This document shows positions 17,773 to 27,609 of a DNA stretch of 64,000 bases, piece after piece. The stretch is taken from positions 186,001 through 250,000 of the forward strand of contig NZ_JAIWPG020000005.1 in the NCBI RefSeq assembly GCF_020532665.2, given 5' to 3'. Both the position numbers and the translations under genes were made by a program. The DNA comes from Lelliottia sp. WAP21. GTDB taxonomy: Bacteria; Pseudomonadota; Gammaproteobacteria; Enterobacterales; Enterobacteriaceae. The first letter of the stretch is position 1; every line of letters begins with the position of its first letter. Under the pieces are notes generated by a model. That model did no database searches. It was not told the origin of the DNA and saw only the letters and a list, made by a program, of their open reading frames with translations.

Positions 17773-19779
17773 TCAATTTAACGTGATTTCCTTGCCTTCG
17801 ACCTTCACTTCACCTGAAGCAATAAACGTGAATTTCACCCCATTCAGCGTAACGGAGCCATCGTTCTTGATTTCCAGCTTTGCCGCTCCACAGGTAATGG
17901 TGATGGTATCGCCTACCGTCAGATCCAGTTTCCCGGCGATATTGGTTGTCTGGTTGCCTTCCTGTACAGTGAGGAACCGGTCGCCCTTGATGGTATTTTT
18001 TTGCCCACCGTTCTTTATGGAATTGGTCTCCCCGCCGTCTTTTACTGTTACGCTATGCCCGTTAGCGACAAAAAGGGAACGCTGACCGGTATTGACCTTG
18101 ATATGCTGTTCGCCTTTTTCGACTGTAACTATATGATTACCTTCGGTAACTGTTCTGGTGCAATCCTTTTTTACCGTAGTATGTTGCTCATTGTTGACAT
18201 CAAGCCTCTGATCATGGGTGATGGTGGTATGATCGTCGCGTTTCACCTCAGTAGTGCGGTCATTTTCCACTACGGTATGCATGTCCTTCTGCGCATGCAT
18301 TGACAACAATTCCTGCCCGGTCGCATCCTCAAACATCAGTTCGTTATAGCCGCCGCCTTTGTAGGTTTTGGAGCGCAGCGTCATCTGAGTTTTGGTGCCG
18401 GGAAGGCTGCCGGGGGATTTATTATCCGCATGGTAGGTACGGCCCATAATGATGGGCTGGTCAGGGTCGCCATTGAGAAAATCAACAATCACCTCCTGCC
18501 CGACGCGGGGAATGGCCAGATTGCCAAATCCGGCCCCGGCCCACGCCTGCGAGACGCGTATCCAGCAGGAGCTGGTGTCGTCTGCCGGGTTATATCTGTC
18601 CCACGTAAATTTCACCCGCACTCGACCGTGCTCGTCGCAAAAAATCTCTTCCCCCGGTGGGCCGGTAACAACGGCGGTCTGCGGGCCGTCCATCTGCGGC
18701 TTGGGTAGCGGCGTGGGTCGCCAAGTCTGTTTACCCGGTATCACCTGAAAGTAGTTGGTCAGCGTGGTTCCCTGACCTTCGTGACCAATCAGTGCCTGCG
18801 GCTGTTCGCCAATAAGTTCGCTGCTCACCACCTGCCACTGTACGTTGAGGTCTGCGCGGGGATGTTCTTTCAGCTCAAAACGCACGCCGGGCCATAACTT
18901 TGGCGAATCCGTCAGCCCGGTGACCATTTCAGCGTTATTGCGCCAGCCTTCGGTCTGGTATTGGGTGAATGCCTTTCCGTGAGCCTCATCTTTGAAGCGC
19001 CCCGGATAATCGAAGATTTCATAAACCGGATACTGCGAATCCAGATTGTCGCCCTGGTGTTTAAACTGCCCCGGCCATGACGGCGTTTTAAAGGTGTAAT
19101 CCTGTGTGGTGACTTTCGCAGGCCGGATTTGAGCGCTGCAGCGAAACTGCATAACGTGGTAGAGACTGGTTTCTTCGCCGGGTTCCGGGTGATAGTTCAG
19201 GGCATCCGTATCCGGCAGGCTGGCGGCGTTATCGCAAAGAATAAGCTGTTGTTCACCGTTGCTCTCTTCTTCATAGGTGAAGATGCCTTCTTCGGCCAGC
19301 AGGCGGCTGATAAAGTCATAATCGGTTTCCGCGAATTGTACGCAGAACTCGCGTTCGGGATGGTCAAACGATAGTTTGGGCTGCCACTTTGTGACCAGCA
19401 TTTCACCAAACAGGGTCGACACTATCCCGGAGATGTCGGTGTTCTGAAAAATGCGGCTGTTGCGCCGCAGTGCGCTGCGCCAGAACGGAGGGTGGATGTT
19501 CAGGGTATACAGCGTCTGGTGTTTACCGGAGTCGCCCTGTTCGCAGCCGGTAACAATCCCCCGGATCTGACGCTGCCGAATATTGTTGCGAAAGATGGTC
19601 AGCGTGGCGTTGCTTTCCAGTAATTCCTGAAACGAAACGGCTGGGTTACTGCTGACGGCATTCACGGTAAGTGAAAACAGCGACGAGTATGACTGCGAGT
19701 GGCGAAAACCGACCACTGCGAAGGTTTCAGGAGCCTGCCCCTCCACCACAAGCGTGAAATGCGTTCCCTTTACAGGCAT
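17773..19779 (-). CDS. vgrG: T6SS spike protein VgrG (TssI)
   Basis: VgrG trimers form the puncturing spike on the Hcp tube. The 668-residue protein has the gp27-like N-terminal part (residues about 1-370, with FCVQFAETDYDFISRLLAEEG), the gp5 OB-fold (GPPGEEIFCDEHGRVRVKF near 376) and the WIRVSQAWAGAGFGNLAIPR block, then a beta-helix of short repeats (TVVENDRTTEVKRDDHTTI) to the end. There is no added C-terminal effector domain, so cargo must dock through PAAR-Rhs. ATG 19779 has GAGGAT in front. A hairpin separates it from hcp upstream. Confidence 0.96.
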   Translation of the reverse strand: MPVKGTHFTLVVEGQAPETFAVVGFRHSQSYSSLFSLTVNAVSSNPAVSFQELLESNATLTIFRNNIRQRQIRGIVTGCEQGDSGKHQTLYTLNIHPPFWRSALRRNSRIFQNTDISGIVSTLFGEMLVTKWQPKLSFDHPEREFCVQFAETDYDFISRLLAEEGIFTYEEESNGEQQLILCDNAASLPDTDALNYHPEPGEETSLYHVMQFRCSAQIRPAKVTTQDYTFKTPSWPGQFKHQGDNLDSQYPVYEIFDYPGRFKDEAHGKAFTQYQTEGWRNNAEMVTGLTDSPKLWPGVRFELKEHPRADLNVQWQVVSSELIGEQPQALIGHEGQGTTLTNYFQVIPGKQTWRPTPLPKPQMDGPQTAVVTGPPGEEIFCDEHGRVRVKFTWDRYNPADDTSSCWIRVSQAWAGAGFGNLAIPRVGQEVIVDFLNGDPDQPIIMGRTYHADNKSPGSLPGTKTQMTLRSKTYKGGGYNELMFEDATGQELLSMHAQKDMHTVVENDRTTEVKRDDHTTITHDQRLDVNNEQHTTVKKDCTRTVTEGNHIVTVEKGEQHIKVNTGQRSLFVANGHSVTVKDGGETNSIKNGGQKNTIKGDRFLTVQEGNQTTNIAGKLDLTVGDTITITCGAAKLEIKNDGSVTLNGVKFTFIASGEVKVEGKEITLN

Positions 19780-19815
19780 AAACTATCCTCAAAACTGGTA
19801 AACACTATCCGAACA

Positions 19816-19848
19816 ATAAAGCCTCCAGTTATGGTGGCTGGAGGCTTA
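19816..19848 (-). terminator. Hairpin between hcp and vgrG
   Basis: On the minus strand GCCTCCAG / CTGGAGGC forms an 8-bp stem followed by TTTATTG, just after the hcp stop. It could partially terminate transcription or protect the hcp mRNA, giving more Hcp than VgrG. Confidence 0.7.
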
Positions 19849-19857
19849 TGTCTGTTC

Positions 19858-20376
19858 TTACGCTTCGAGCGGCGCACGCCAGTCATCAGCACCGGAAGTG
19901 CCAGATTTGACGTGTTCCCATTCGATTTTGCGATAGGCCAGTTTTACGGCGAGCAACTGTGTGAACTCACGTTGTGACGGATCTTGACAATGCGGCATAT
20001 GCAGATTCATATCAACAATGGTCGCGTCAGTCAGGCGGGTAGTGAAATAGTGCTCCTGTTTACCTTCGACAGATGTGCGCCACCAACGCATCTCCACCTT
20101 CGGCAGCATTTCACCGGAAGCCAGCGCGTTGTACATCAGCGGGACGGCCTTGTTCAGCGCAACGGTAAAGATGAATGGCTTGTGGGCGCGCTGACCGGCT
20201 GGCTGGCCGGACTGTGGATCGGTAGGAACGGTCACGTTATGCAGAAATTCCTGCACCAGCATTTCGTCTTCGTGGCCCTGCACGTAGATATTGCCGACAG
20301 AATCTGCGGTGAAGGCACCCTGAGTGATATTTCCCTGAGTCTGACCTGTAATAGAAATGTAACACGGTGTTGGCAT
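19858..20376 (-). CDS. hcp: T6SS tube protein Hcp
   Basis: Hcp hexamers stack into the secreted inner tube. The 172-residue protein begins MPTPCYISITGQTQGNITQG and continues AFTADSVGNIYVQGHEDEML, a classic Hcp1 N-terminus, and ends with the conserved YRKIEWEHVKSGTSGADDW region. It has no signal peptide. ATG 20376 follows AAAGGAGCG. It is the first gene of the minus-strand effector operon and differs strongly from the second Hcp at 40122. Confidence 0.96.
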   Translation of the reverse strand: MPTPCYISITGQTQGNITQGAFTADSVGNIYVQGHEDEMLVQEFLHNVTVPTDPQSGQPAGQRAHKPFIFTVALNKAVPLMYNALASGEMLPKVEMRWWRTSVEGKQEHYFTTRLTDATIVDMNLHMPHCQDPSQREFTQLLAVKLAYRKIEWEHVKSGTSGADDWRAPLEA

Positions 20377-20991
20377 TTTACGCTCCTTTATACGTTATTT
20401 TCACAATTTAATTACAATAAATTTATCCATACAGACAGGTAACTTATTCCTGCAACCGAGGATAAATGCGGCTTCTTGATATTTTGGAATGACAATATAA
20501 ATCAAATAAAGAATATTACATTCCTTAAAACGGATTACTATTTTTCATAGCAAGGAACAACAAAGCATTACAATGGCATATATTTTGAGATAAATGCATC
20601 ACTAATATAAATATCATCCCGCCAAAACAAACTCCTTGAGAGGTTATTTTATACAGCATTTAAGTTATATTGCCATTTTGTCATCCCTCGCTTACTATTT
20701 CCCCATGAGTATGTGATACTATCTTCGCGCAATATATGATTAAGATCACGTTACAGGATTTAAAATACGATATTTTAGAGATGTTGAACGGTAACGGAGA
20801 TCATAGGCATGCTGAAATACTCCACAACCCCACAAAGGATGCAAACAAATGAATACATTGTATTTTTTACATGAAATCTATGTGGTTAAGTGTATTTTGC
20901 ATTAAGATACATTGAATTTTGTATTTAGATTATCTTTACCGTTTAAATAATACTATCAATTAGCCTTCTTCATGCTAAGGACATATCGACT
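20377..20991. promoter_or_regulatory. AT-rich divergent promoter region of the T6SS
   Basis: A 615-base, strongly AT-rich gap between divergent hcp and tssB holds the promoters of both operons. I could not fix a single start site: several TTG-like and TAT-like boxes occur, and I saw no convincing sigma-54 site. A 21-codon ORF (ATG 20809, MLKYSTTPQR) has a GGAG about 12 bases ahead and is only a weak candidate. The composition suggests H-NS silencing. Confidence 0.6.
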
Positions 20992-21486
20992 ATGAGTAAT
21001 AAAAACGATGGCAGCGTGGCACCAAAAGAAAGGGTCAACATAAGATACGTACCAAAAACGAATGGACAGATTTCAGAGGTTGAGCTGCCACTGAATATAC
21101 TTGTCGTCGGCGATATGGGGAAAGAGGATAACACTTCTCTGGATGAACGGAGTGCCGTTTCAATTAATAAAAACAATTTCAACTCGGTCATCGCAGAAGC
21201 TGACATCAGTCTGAATTTTAATGTCCCGAATTTACTTAACGATAAGCCTGATGACGAACTGAACATTCAGATGGACATTAAATCATTGAACGATTTTTCA
21301 CCGGACAACGTTGCCCGGCAGGTACCTGAACTGAAAAAACTGATGGAACTGCGTGAAGCTCTGGTGGCCCTGAAATCGCCAATGGGAAACTTTCCGACAT
21401 TTCGCGCTCAGATTGAGGCGCTGCTGGGTGACGAAGAAAAACGCGAACAGCTTTTGGCTGAACTGAGCCTGATGAATAAAGAATAA
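20992..21486 (+). CDS. tssB: T6SS sheath small subunit TssB
   Basis: TssB (VipA) pairs with TssC to build the contractile sheath. The 164-residue protein shows the family pattern: an early RVNIRYVP strand, LPLNILVVGDM, the LDERSAVSINKNNF block, LNIQMDIKSLNDFSPDNVAR and VPELKKLMELREALVALK. The ATG at 20992 has AAGGAC ahead. It opens the long plus-strand operon and lies 17 bases before tssC. Confidence 0.96.
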   Translation: MSNKNDGSVAPKERVNIRYVPKTNGQISEVELPLNILVVGDMGKEDNTSLDERSAVSINKNNFNSVIAEADISLNFNVPNLLNDKPDDELNIQMDIKSLNDFSPDNVARQVPELKKLMELREALVALKSPMGNFPTFRAQIEALLGDEEKREQLLAELSLMNKE

Positions 21487-21503
21487 TCAAAAAGGAGAGC
21501 AGT

Positions 21504-22988
21504 ATGTCTTTACAGGAACAGGAATTGACCGCAGTCGAACCGGCCTCTGCGTCTTCTGCGTCGTTGCTGGACACTATCATGGCGCAAGCTCGTATTGAGC
21601 CTGAGTCTGAAGGTTATGATGTTGCGCGTCAGGGTGTCGCTGCATTTATCTCCAGTATGCTGCACAGCGAGGATCAGCATGAGCCTGTCAACAAGCTCGC
21701 TGTAGATAGCATGATCGCTGAGTTAGATGCAAAAATGAGCAGACAAATGGATGCCATACAGCACGCCAAAAAATTTCAGGCTCTGGAGTCTTTCTGGCGT
21801 TCACTGAAAACAACGGTAGATCGTACCGATTTTCGGGAAAATATTAAAATCCATGTGCTGCATGCCACTAAAAGCGAATTACTGGATGATCTTGAATTTG
21901 CTCCAGAAATTATTCAGTCTGGGTTCTATAAACACGTTTACGCAAGCGGCTACGGACAATTTGGCGGCGAGCCAATCGGGGCGATAATCGGTGATTACGA
22001 ATTTAGCAACACCACGCCGGATATGAAGTTGCTCCGCTACCTTTCCAGTGTAGGAGCCATGAGCCACGCGCCGTTTATTTCTTCTGCTTCCCCGGCATTC
22101 TTTGGGCTGAAGTCGTACACTGAGCTCCCTCAGATTAAAGATCTTTATGCCGTGTTTGAAGGACCGGCTTATGCCAAATGGCGTTCGCTGCGTGAAAGTG
22201 AAGACTCAAAATACCTTGGATTAACGGCACCCCGTTATCTGCTGCGCCTGCCATATTCCCCAATAGATAATCCTGTAAAAAGCTTTAATTATCATGAGGA
22301 TGTTACTGGTGAACATGAGCATTTCCTCTGGGGAAATACCGCTTTTTTACTCGCATCCAGCATGACCGAGAGTTTCGCGCAATTCAGGTTATGCGCAAAT
22401 ATTATCGGTCCGCAAAACGGTGGCGCTGTGCAGGATCTTCCCGTACATCTCTTTGAATCTATGGGACAAATTCAGGCCAAAATACCGACAGAGGTGCTAA
22501 TAACCGACCGTCGCGAATATGAACTGGCTGAAGAAGGGTTTATTACCCTGACCATGCGCAAAGGCTCTGATAACGCAGCATTCTTCTCTGCAAATTCAGT
22601 ACTGAAGCCCAAACGTTTCCCTAATACCGCCGAAGGTAAAGTAGCAGAGACCAACTACAAGCTGGGTACTCAGTTACCATATATGTTCATTATCAATAGG
22701 TTAGCTCACTATATTAAAGTATTACAGCGTGAACAAATCGGTTCGTGGAAAGAACGTACTGACCTCGAGCGGGAACTGAACAACTGGATCAGACAGTATG
22801 TTGCGGATCAGGAAAATCCACCCGCTGATGTCCGCAGCCGTAAGCCCCTGCGGGCCGCCAAAATTGAAGTCTCCGATGTGGAAGGCGAACCGGGCTGGTA
22901 TCAGGTCAGCATGGTGGTTCGACCGCACTTTAAATACATGGGAGCCTCGTTTGAACTCTCGCTGGTCGGGCGTCTGGATAAAGAATAA
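21504..22988 (+). CDS. tssC: T6SS sheath large subunit TssC
   Basis: TssC (VipB) is the main sheath subunit bound by ClpV after contraction. The 494-residue protein carries the family strings FQALESFWRSLKTTVDRTDF, FGGEPIGAIIGDYEF, LRYLSSVGAMSHAPF and the C-terminal WYQVSMVVRPHFKYMGASFE. Ribosome-binding sequence AAAGGAGA precedes ATG 21504. Length is typical. Confidence 0.97.
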   Translation: MSLQEQELTAVEPASASSASLLDTIMAQARIEPESEGYDVARQGVAAFISSMLHSEDQHEPVNKLAVDSMIAELDAKMSRQMDAIQHAKKFQALESFWRSLKTTVDRTDFRENIKIHVLHATKSELLDDLEFAPEIIQSGFYKHVYASGYGQFGGEPIGAIIGDYEFSNTTPDMKLLRYLSSVGAMSHAPFISSASPAFFGLKSYTELPQIKDLYAVFEGPAYAKWRSLRESEDSKYLGLTAPRYLLRLPYSPIDNPVKSFNYHEDVTGEHEHFLWGNTAFLLASSMTESFAQFRLCANIIGPQNGGAVQDLPVHLFESMGQIQAKIPTEVLITDRREYELAEEGFITLTMRKGSDNAAFFSANSVLKPKRFPNTAEGKVAETNYKLGTQLPYMFIINRLAHYIKVLQREQIGSWKERTDLERELNNWIRQYVADQENPPADVRSRKPLRAAKIEVSDVEGEPGWYQVSMVVRPHFKYMGASFELSLVGRLDKE

Positions 22989-22998
22989 AGGTCTAAAA

Positions 22999-23424
22999 AT
23001 GAAGGAACGTGAACAATACCGTGCAGGGAGTCTGTTTGAACGCCTGAGTGATACTCAGGCGTCAGGTTCGCGTTCCACTTATATTCAGGCTTTGCAGAAT
23101 TCGATCAGACGCAATCTGAATCATGTGCTGAACACGCGCCCCGGTAGCTGTCAGAGCGCCCCGGGGATGGGGATATCCGATCCGGGCAGTGAAGAACAGG
23201 CCACGGGAAATTTCCGGGAGACTCAGATTGAAAAAATCAGACGCTGCATTCTGCATTATGAACCCCGGATTTCGCAGGTAGATGTCACTGCGGCTATTCA
23301 GGATGAGAACAACCCACTGGATCTTCGTTTTCAGATTACCGCATTTGTGGACATAAAAGGTCACAGAAACGTTCTGGAATTTAATGTGCGGCTTGATGGC
23401 TGCCAGCATTACAGGATGGATTAA
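22999..23424 (+). CDS. tssE: T6SS baseplate protein TssE
   Basis: TssE is the gp25-like baseplate subunit linking sheath assembly to the baseplate. The frame is open further upstream inside tssC, but the natural start is ATG 22999, 10 bases after the tssC stop, giving 141 residues (MKEREQYRAGSLFERLSD). The conserved IRRCILHYEPRISQVDV core of the gp25 family is present. It lies 6 bases before tssF. Confidence 0.94.
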   Translation: MKEREQYRAGSLFERLSDTQASGSRSTYIQALQNSIRRNLNHVLNTRPGSCQSAPGMGISDPGSEEQATGNFRETQIEKIRRCILHYEPRISQVDVTAAIQDENNPLDLRFQITAFVDIKGHRNVLEFNVRLDGCQHYRMD

Positions 23425-23430
23425 ACAGTT

Positions 23431-25260
23431 ATGGCAGAAGAAGAACGCTATTTCAGGGAAGAGCTTGACTATATTCGTCAGCTCGGAAAACTTTTGGCGA
23501 AAGAAAAGCCGCATCTGGCGCGATTTCTGGCAGAAAAGGGAACCGACCCGGATGTGGAGCGTATAATCGAGGCGTTTGCATTTCTGTCCGGCAACCTGCG
23601 GGCCAAGATCGAAGACGAATTTCCTGAGCTGACCCACAGCCTGCTGAACACGCTCTGCCCTAATTATCTGCGCCCGACGCCGTCAATGACCATCATTGGA
23701 TATGCGCCGGATATCGACACCATTACCACACCGGTTAAAGTGGCGCGCGGTGAACAGGTGAAGAGTTTACCTGTAGTGATAAACAGCGACGACGAAATTT
23801 ATGACGATGGTGAGCGGGAACTGCCGCCAGCCTGTACTTTTACACTCAGCCGGGATGTCTGGCTACAGCCGTTACGTGTGGCGTCGGTAGTAAACAACAG
23901 CAGCCATAAGCTGGGCATGATTGACATCACGTTCGCGACCAATAAAAAAATCAGTCTGGCATCGCTCGATTTGAATAAACTTCGTTTCTGGCTGGGTAAT
24001 GATGATGATTATACCCGCTGGCAGCTTTACCTGTGGTTGTGCCGTTACCTTTGTAAAGCCGAGTTGATGATAAATGACGTCACTATCGCGTTACCCGATT
24101 TCTGTCTGACGCCGGTCGGCTTTGACCGGCAGGATGCGCTGTTGCCCTACCCGAAAAATGTTTATAGCGGCTACCGGATCTTACAGGAATACCTTTGCTA
24201 CCCGGAAAGTTTTCTGTTCTTTGATATCAACGGCGTACCATCCATTCCGGCTGAATTGACCGCAGAACAAATAACCTTGCGTCTCCAGTTTTCTCTGCCG
24301 CTCCCGGTCGATAGTAAAATCAGGGAGAATTCATTTCGGTTGTTCTGCTCCCCTGCGGTCAATTTATTCGTTCATCACGCCGAAGTTATAGCGCCAGAAG
24401 GAGGGCACGTTGAATACCCGCTCTCGGCCAGCCACAAGCGCCCTGATTGCTACGATATTTTCGCCGTTAAACAGGTTTCCAGTCAGGTGCGCTCTGCCAA
24501 TAAAGGGAGCGTCGAGCCAGTAGTACGGGAATACCCTGAATTTAACGGTTTCCGGCATCAGGTCGAATATGCACATAAGCGGGAAGTGGTTTACTACCAG
24601 CATCGTAAGAAGACATCCCTTTTTCATCCGGGCTTTGATCATTCTATTGCGTTCGTACTGGCGGATGGCAGCAAGCCAGAAGAGTATTTGCTGAAAGATG
24701 AAGTTGCATCCGTCAGCCTGATTTGTACCAACCGGGAACAGCCAGTGAACCTGCTGCCGGGCGATGTATGCATTCCCGCCGGGAAAAAAACGGCGACCGC
24801 TCCGTTCAGCAATCTGACAAAACCTTCAGCGCCACTCTGGCCCGTGCAGGATGGCACGCTTCACTGGTCGCTGCTTTCCTGTATGAACCTGAACTATCTG
24901 TCCCTGCTGGATCTGGAGACGCTGAAAAAGATCTTACATATCTTCGACCTGCCGGGCATTCACCATCCACAGTCAGCGCGACTGTCGCAGCAAAAGCTGG
25001 ACGCTATCGAAGATATTGATACCCGCCCGGTGGATCATCTGTTTGAAGGCTTACCTGTGAGAGGGCTTGCGACCACGCTGTACATTAATCCGGCCCCATT
25101 TGTCTGCGAAGGCGAAATTTTTCTGCTGGGAACCATGCTCTCTTTCTTCTTTTCGCTGTATGCCAGCGTGAACAGTTTCCATGAATTGACCGTTGTCAAT
25201 ACCCGTACTCAGGAGAGTTATACATGGACGGACAAAACCGGCCAGCACGCGCTGATGTAA
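23431..25260 (+). CDS. tssF: T6SS baseplate protein TssF
   Basis: TssF forms the baseplate wedge with TssG and TssK. The 609-residue protein has the family start YFREELDYIRQLGKLLAKEK, then PHLARFLAEKGTDPDVERI, and ends with the conserved RGLATTLYINPAPFVCEGE and LFFSLYASVNSFHELTV-like region. tssG begins 37 bases before its stop, so the two are translationally coupled. Confidence 0.96.
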   Translation: MAEEERYFREELDYIRQLGKLLAKEKPHLARFLAEKGTDPDVERIIEAFAFLSGNLRAKIEDEFPELTHSLLNTLCPNYLRPTPSMTIIGYAPDIDTITTPVKVARGEQVKSLPVVINSDDEIYDDGERELPPACTFTLSRDVWLQPLRVASVVNNSSHKLGMIDITFATNKKISLASLDLNKLRFWLGNDDDYTRWQLYLWLCRYLCKAELMINDVTIALPDFCLTPVGFDRQDALLPYPKNVYSGYRILQEYLCYPESFLFFDINGVPSIPAELTAEQITLRLQFSLPLPVDSKIRENSFRLFCSPAVNLFVHHAEVIAPEGGHVEYPLSASHKRPDCYDIFAVKQVSSQVRSANKGSVEPVVREYPEFNGFRHQVEYAHKREVVYYQHRKKTSLFHPGFDHSIAFVLADGSKPEEYLLKDEVASVSLICTNREQPVNLLPGDVCIPAGKKTATAPFSNLTKPSAPLWPVQDGTLHWSLLSCMNLNYLSLLDLETLKKILHIFDLPGIHHPQSARLSQQKLDAIEDIDTRPVDHLFEGLPVRGLATTLYINPAPFVCEGEIFLLGTMLSFFFSLYASVNSFHELTVVNTRTQESYTWTDKTGQHALM

Positions 25261-26288
25261 ACCATCACGCTGCCGATGCTCCTGAGCGGACATTTTCCAT
25301 GGACGGCATCAATGTTCGCCGCCATAACTTTTTTGCACTGGTTGATGCGATATACCGTATTACCGGTAAACACAATGATATTTCGCTGGCAACCGATCCG
25401 GATGAAGAGGTTGTACGCTTTGAAGCTGATACCAGTCTCGCTTTCCCCGGCAGCGATGTTGTAAGAATAACGCAAAACGACAGTGGACAATACGTGGTGA
25501 CAGTGGCGTTTTCTGGCCTGCACGGTAGTCAGTCGCCACTGCCGGGATTTTATCTGGATCAGATTGCATGGGAAAGCACTCAGGGTGAAAGCGGGATGGC
25601 GGATTTCCTCGATCTGTTTTCACACCGGATGATCCAGTTTATCTGGCACATCTGGCGCAAATACCGCTGGCATATCTGCTTTAACAATGGCGGAACCGAC
25701 GAGTTTACTCAGCGAATGTACGCCCTTGTCGGGCTTGGCAGTCAGTCACAGCGGGATCGTCTGGTCATCAATCACAGCAAAATGCTCGCGTATACCGGCG
25801 TTCTGGCGGGACCGGGGCGTTCGGCGGAGATCATATGCGATCTGGTTTCTCACTGCTTTGATCTTGAGGATGTCACGCTACAGCGCTGGCAGCTGCGTAA
25901 AGTGGATATCCGGCCCTCACAACAAAATCGACTGGGGGGATTTCTGCAGCGGGACTGGCGCAGGCTTCCGCGTTCAGTGCTGGGACAAAATTTTACGCTG
26001 GGCAATCAGGTACTGGATCGCAGCAGTAAATTTTTGCTGCGTATCCGGGGGCTGTCGCGTGAACGTTTCCTGACGTTTCTGCCCAACGGAGAGAGCTTTC
26101 TGCCGTTGACCATGTTTGTGGCATTTATCTTGCGTGACCAGTTCGCATGGGATCTGCGGCTCGAAATGGCTCCGAAACAAATCGGCGGTATGACGCTGGG
26201 AGATGAACGAACCTCCCGCCTCGGCTGGACGACCTTCGTCGGTCAACCAGAAACCTGCCCCGGTGTCACCATTAAAGTCCGGGCATAA
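25224..26288 (+). CDS. tssG: T6SS baseplate protein TssG
   Basis: A 354-residue wedge component. The sequence shows VVRFEADTSLAFPGSDVVRI, GLHGSQSPLPGFYLDQIAWE and MADFLDLFSHRMIQFIWHIW, all typical of TssG (VasB), and the C-terminal DERTSRLGWTTFVGQP. The ATG at 25224 lies inside tssF; a later start at 25299 (MDGINVRRHNFFALVD) is possible but would remove the usual overlap. Confidence 0.94.
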   Translation: MDGQNRPARADVNHHAADAPERTFSMDGINVRRHNFFALVDAIYRITGKHNDISLATDPDEEVVRFEADTSLAFPGSDVVRITQNDSGQYVVTVAFSGLHGSQSPLPGFYLDQIAWESTQGESGMADFLDLFSHRMIQFIWHIWRKYRWHICFNNGGTDEFTQRMYALVGLGSQSQRDRLVINHSKMLAYTGVLAGPGRSAEIICDLVSHCFDLEDVTLQRWQLRKVDIRPSQQNRLGGFLQRDWRRLPRSVLGQNFTLGNQVLDRSSKFLLRIRGLSRERFLTFLPNGESFLPLTMFVAFILRDQFAWDLRLEMAPKQIGGMTLGDERTSRLGWTTFVGQPETCPGVTIKVRA

Positions 26289-26322
26289 AAAACAGTAACC
26301 AGACAGGGAGAACCTAAACAAC

Positions 26323-27609
26323 ATGCCGGAGCAGAATCAACATCAGCAAATACAGCCTTCGCTGACACTACAGGTTGTGAATGGCAGCGAGCTGGAAAGC
26401 GGGCGGGCAGCAAAGTGCGTATTTACCTCGCAGGGCGGCGATGTCGGCCATGCCCGGCAGTGCCACTGGTCGCTTCAGGATCGCAAACAATCCATCGCCG
26501 AACGTGCATTTACCGTCTGCTGGCATGATGCTGCATTTTGCCTGAAAAGCCATATCGCAGGTCTGGAGATCAATCAGGCTCCTGTATCACCGGGTACGGG
26601 TCTGATCTGTCTGCAACAGGGTGATGAACTCAGGTTGAATAATCTGATCCTGAAGGCGTTTATCGGTAGCGTTGCGCGTTATGAAGAACAAATGGCAGCG
26701 CCGGAAACGATCGTCACTAACAGCGATCGCCTGTCCGATCTGCTGACGACGGAAGGTCAGCCAGAGTATGCGGAAACCACCATTTACCGGGAGATTGCAC
26801 CTACTGTTGCCAACGGTTTTACGCGAGATCCGCTTGCCGCCTTACAGGCAGAAAGCCTGACCACGGGCGGCAGCAACCATTTTGACACAGGAAATGCGCG
26901 GTTCTCGCTGACGCCGCCGATGTCCGATCTGGCAGAAAAAGGGGGGCTGGATAATCACTTTATGGATTTGCCGCCCGTTGAAACGGACGCCCCAGATACC
27001 GCAACGGAAGTCGATATGGCGCGACAGCACGTTGCCGTAACGCCCTTGATGCGGGGACTTGACTGTGCGCTACCGCTGCGCGACTCGCAGGATGCCAGTG
27101 ACTTTCTGGAAGAAGTGGGGCGAGCCGTGCAGGCAACCGTTAAGGGACTATTAAGGCTGCAACACCAACAAAACAGCCTGTCTGATAAACACTTACGTCC
27201 TCTGGAAGACAATCCACTGCGTCTGGATCTGGACTATGACACGGCGCTTAGCGTGCTGTTTGCCGAAGGGAAAAGCCCGGTACACCTCTCCGCACCATCG
27301 GCTATTGCCGAAAGCTTGCGCAATGTTCGTCACCATGAAGAAGCGAATAAAACCGCAATTGTCGAAGCGTTGCGCATCATGCTGGAAGCCTTCTCTCCCG
27401 CAAGCCTGATGCGCCGCTTCGCCCTGTACCGCCGCAGCCATGAGCAACGTCAGGAAATGAATGATGCGTGGGCATGGCAAATGTACTGCAACTATTACGA
27501 TGAGCTGGCATCCGACCGCCAACAGGGATTTGAAATGCTTTTTAATGAGGTCTATGCGCAGGTTTATGACCGTGTACTGCGTGAAAAACAGCGGGAGCCG
27601 GAAGCATGA
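26323..27609 (+). CDS. tagH: FHA-domain protein TagH
   Basis: A 428-residue relative of V. cholerae VasC (Fha). The N-terminal 110 residues form a divergent FHA domain (LTLQVVNGSELESGRAAKCV; the usual GR-S-H-N phosphopeptide residues are not clear), followed by an unstructured linker rich in acidic and proline residues and a helical C-terminal domain (LRIMLEAFSPASLMRRFALY). Fha proteins act in assembly control, with kinase PpkA where present; no kinase or phosphatase gene is encoded here. Its stop overlaps tssJ by 4 bases. Confidence 0.88.
   Translation: MPEQNQHQQIQPSLTLQVVNGSELESGRAAKCVFTSQGGDVGHARQCHWSLQDRKQSIAERAFTVCWHDAAFCLKSHIAGLEINQAPVSPGTGLICLQQGDELRLNNLILKAFIGSVARYEEQMAAPETIVTNSDRLSDLLTTEGQPEYAETTIYREIAPTVANGFTRDPLAALQAESLTTGGSNHFDTGNARFSLTPPMSDLAEKGGLDNHFMDLPPVETDAPDTATEVDMARQHVAVTPLMRGLDCALPLRDSQDASDFLEEVGRAVQATVKGLLRLQHQQNSLSDKHLRPLEDNPLRLDLDYDTALSVLFAEGKSPVHLSAPSAIAESLRNVRHHEEANKTAIVEALRIMLEAFSPASLMRRFALYRRSHEQRQEMNDAWAWQMYCNYYDELASDRQQGFEMLFNEVYAQVYDRVLREKQREPEA

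Noticed and set aside
22798..22998. TssE starting inside tssC
   Set aside because: The first 67 codons of that frame overlap tssC and read as shadow sequence; ATG 22999 gives the family N-terminus.
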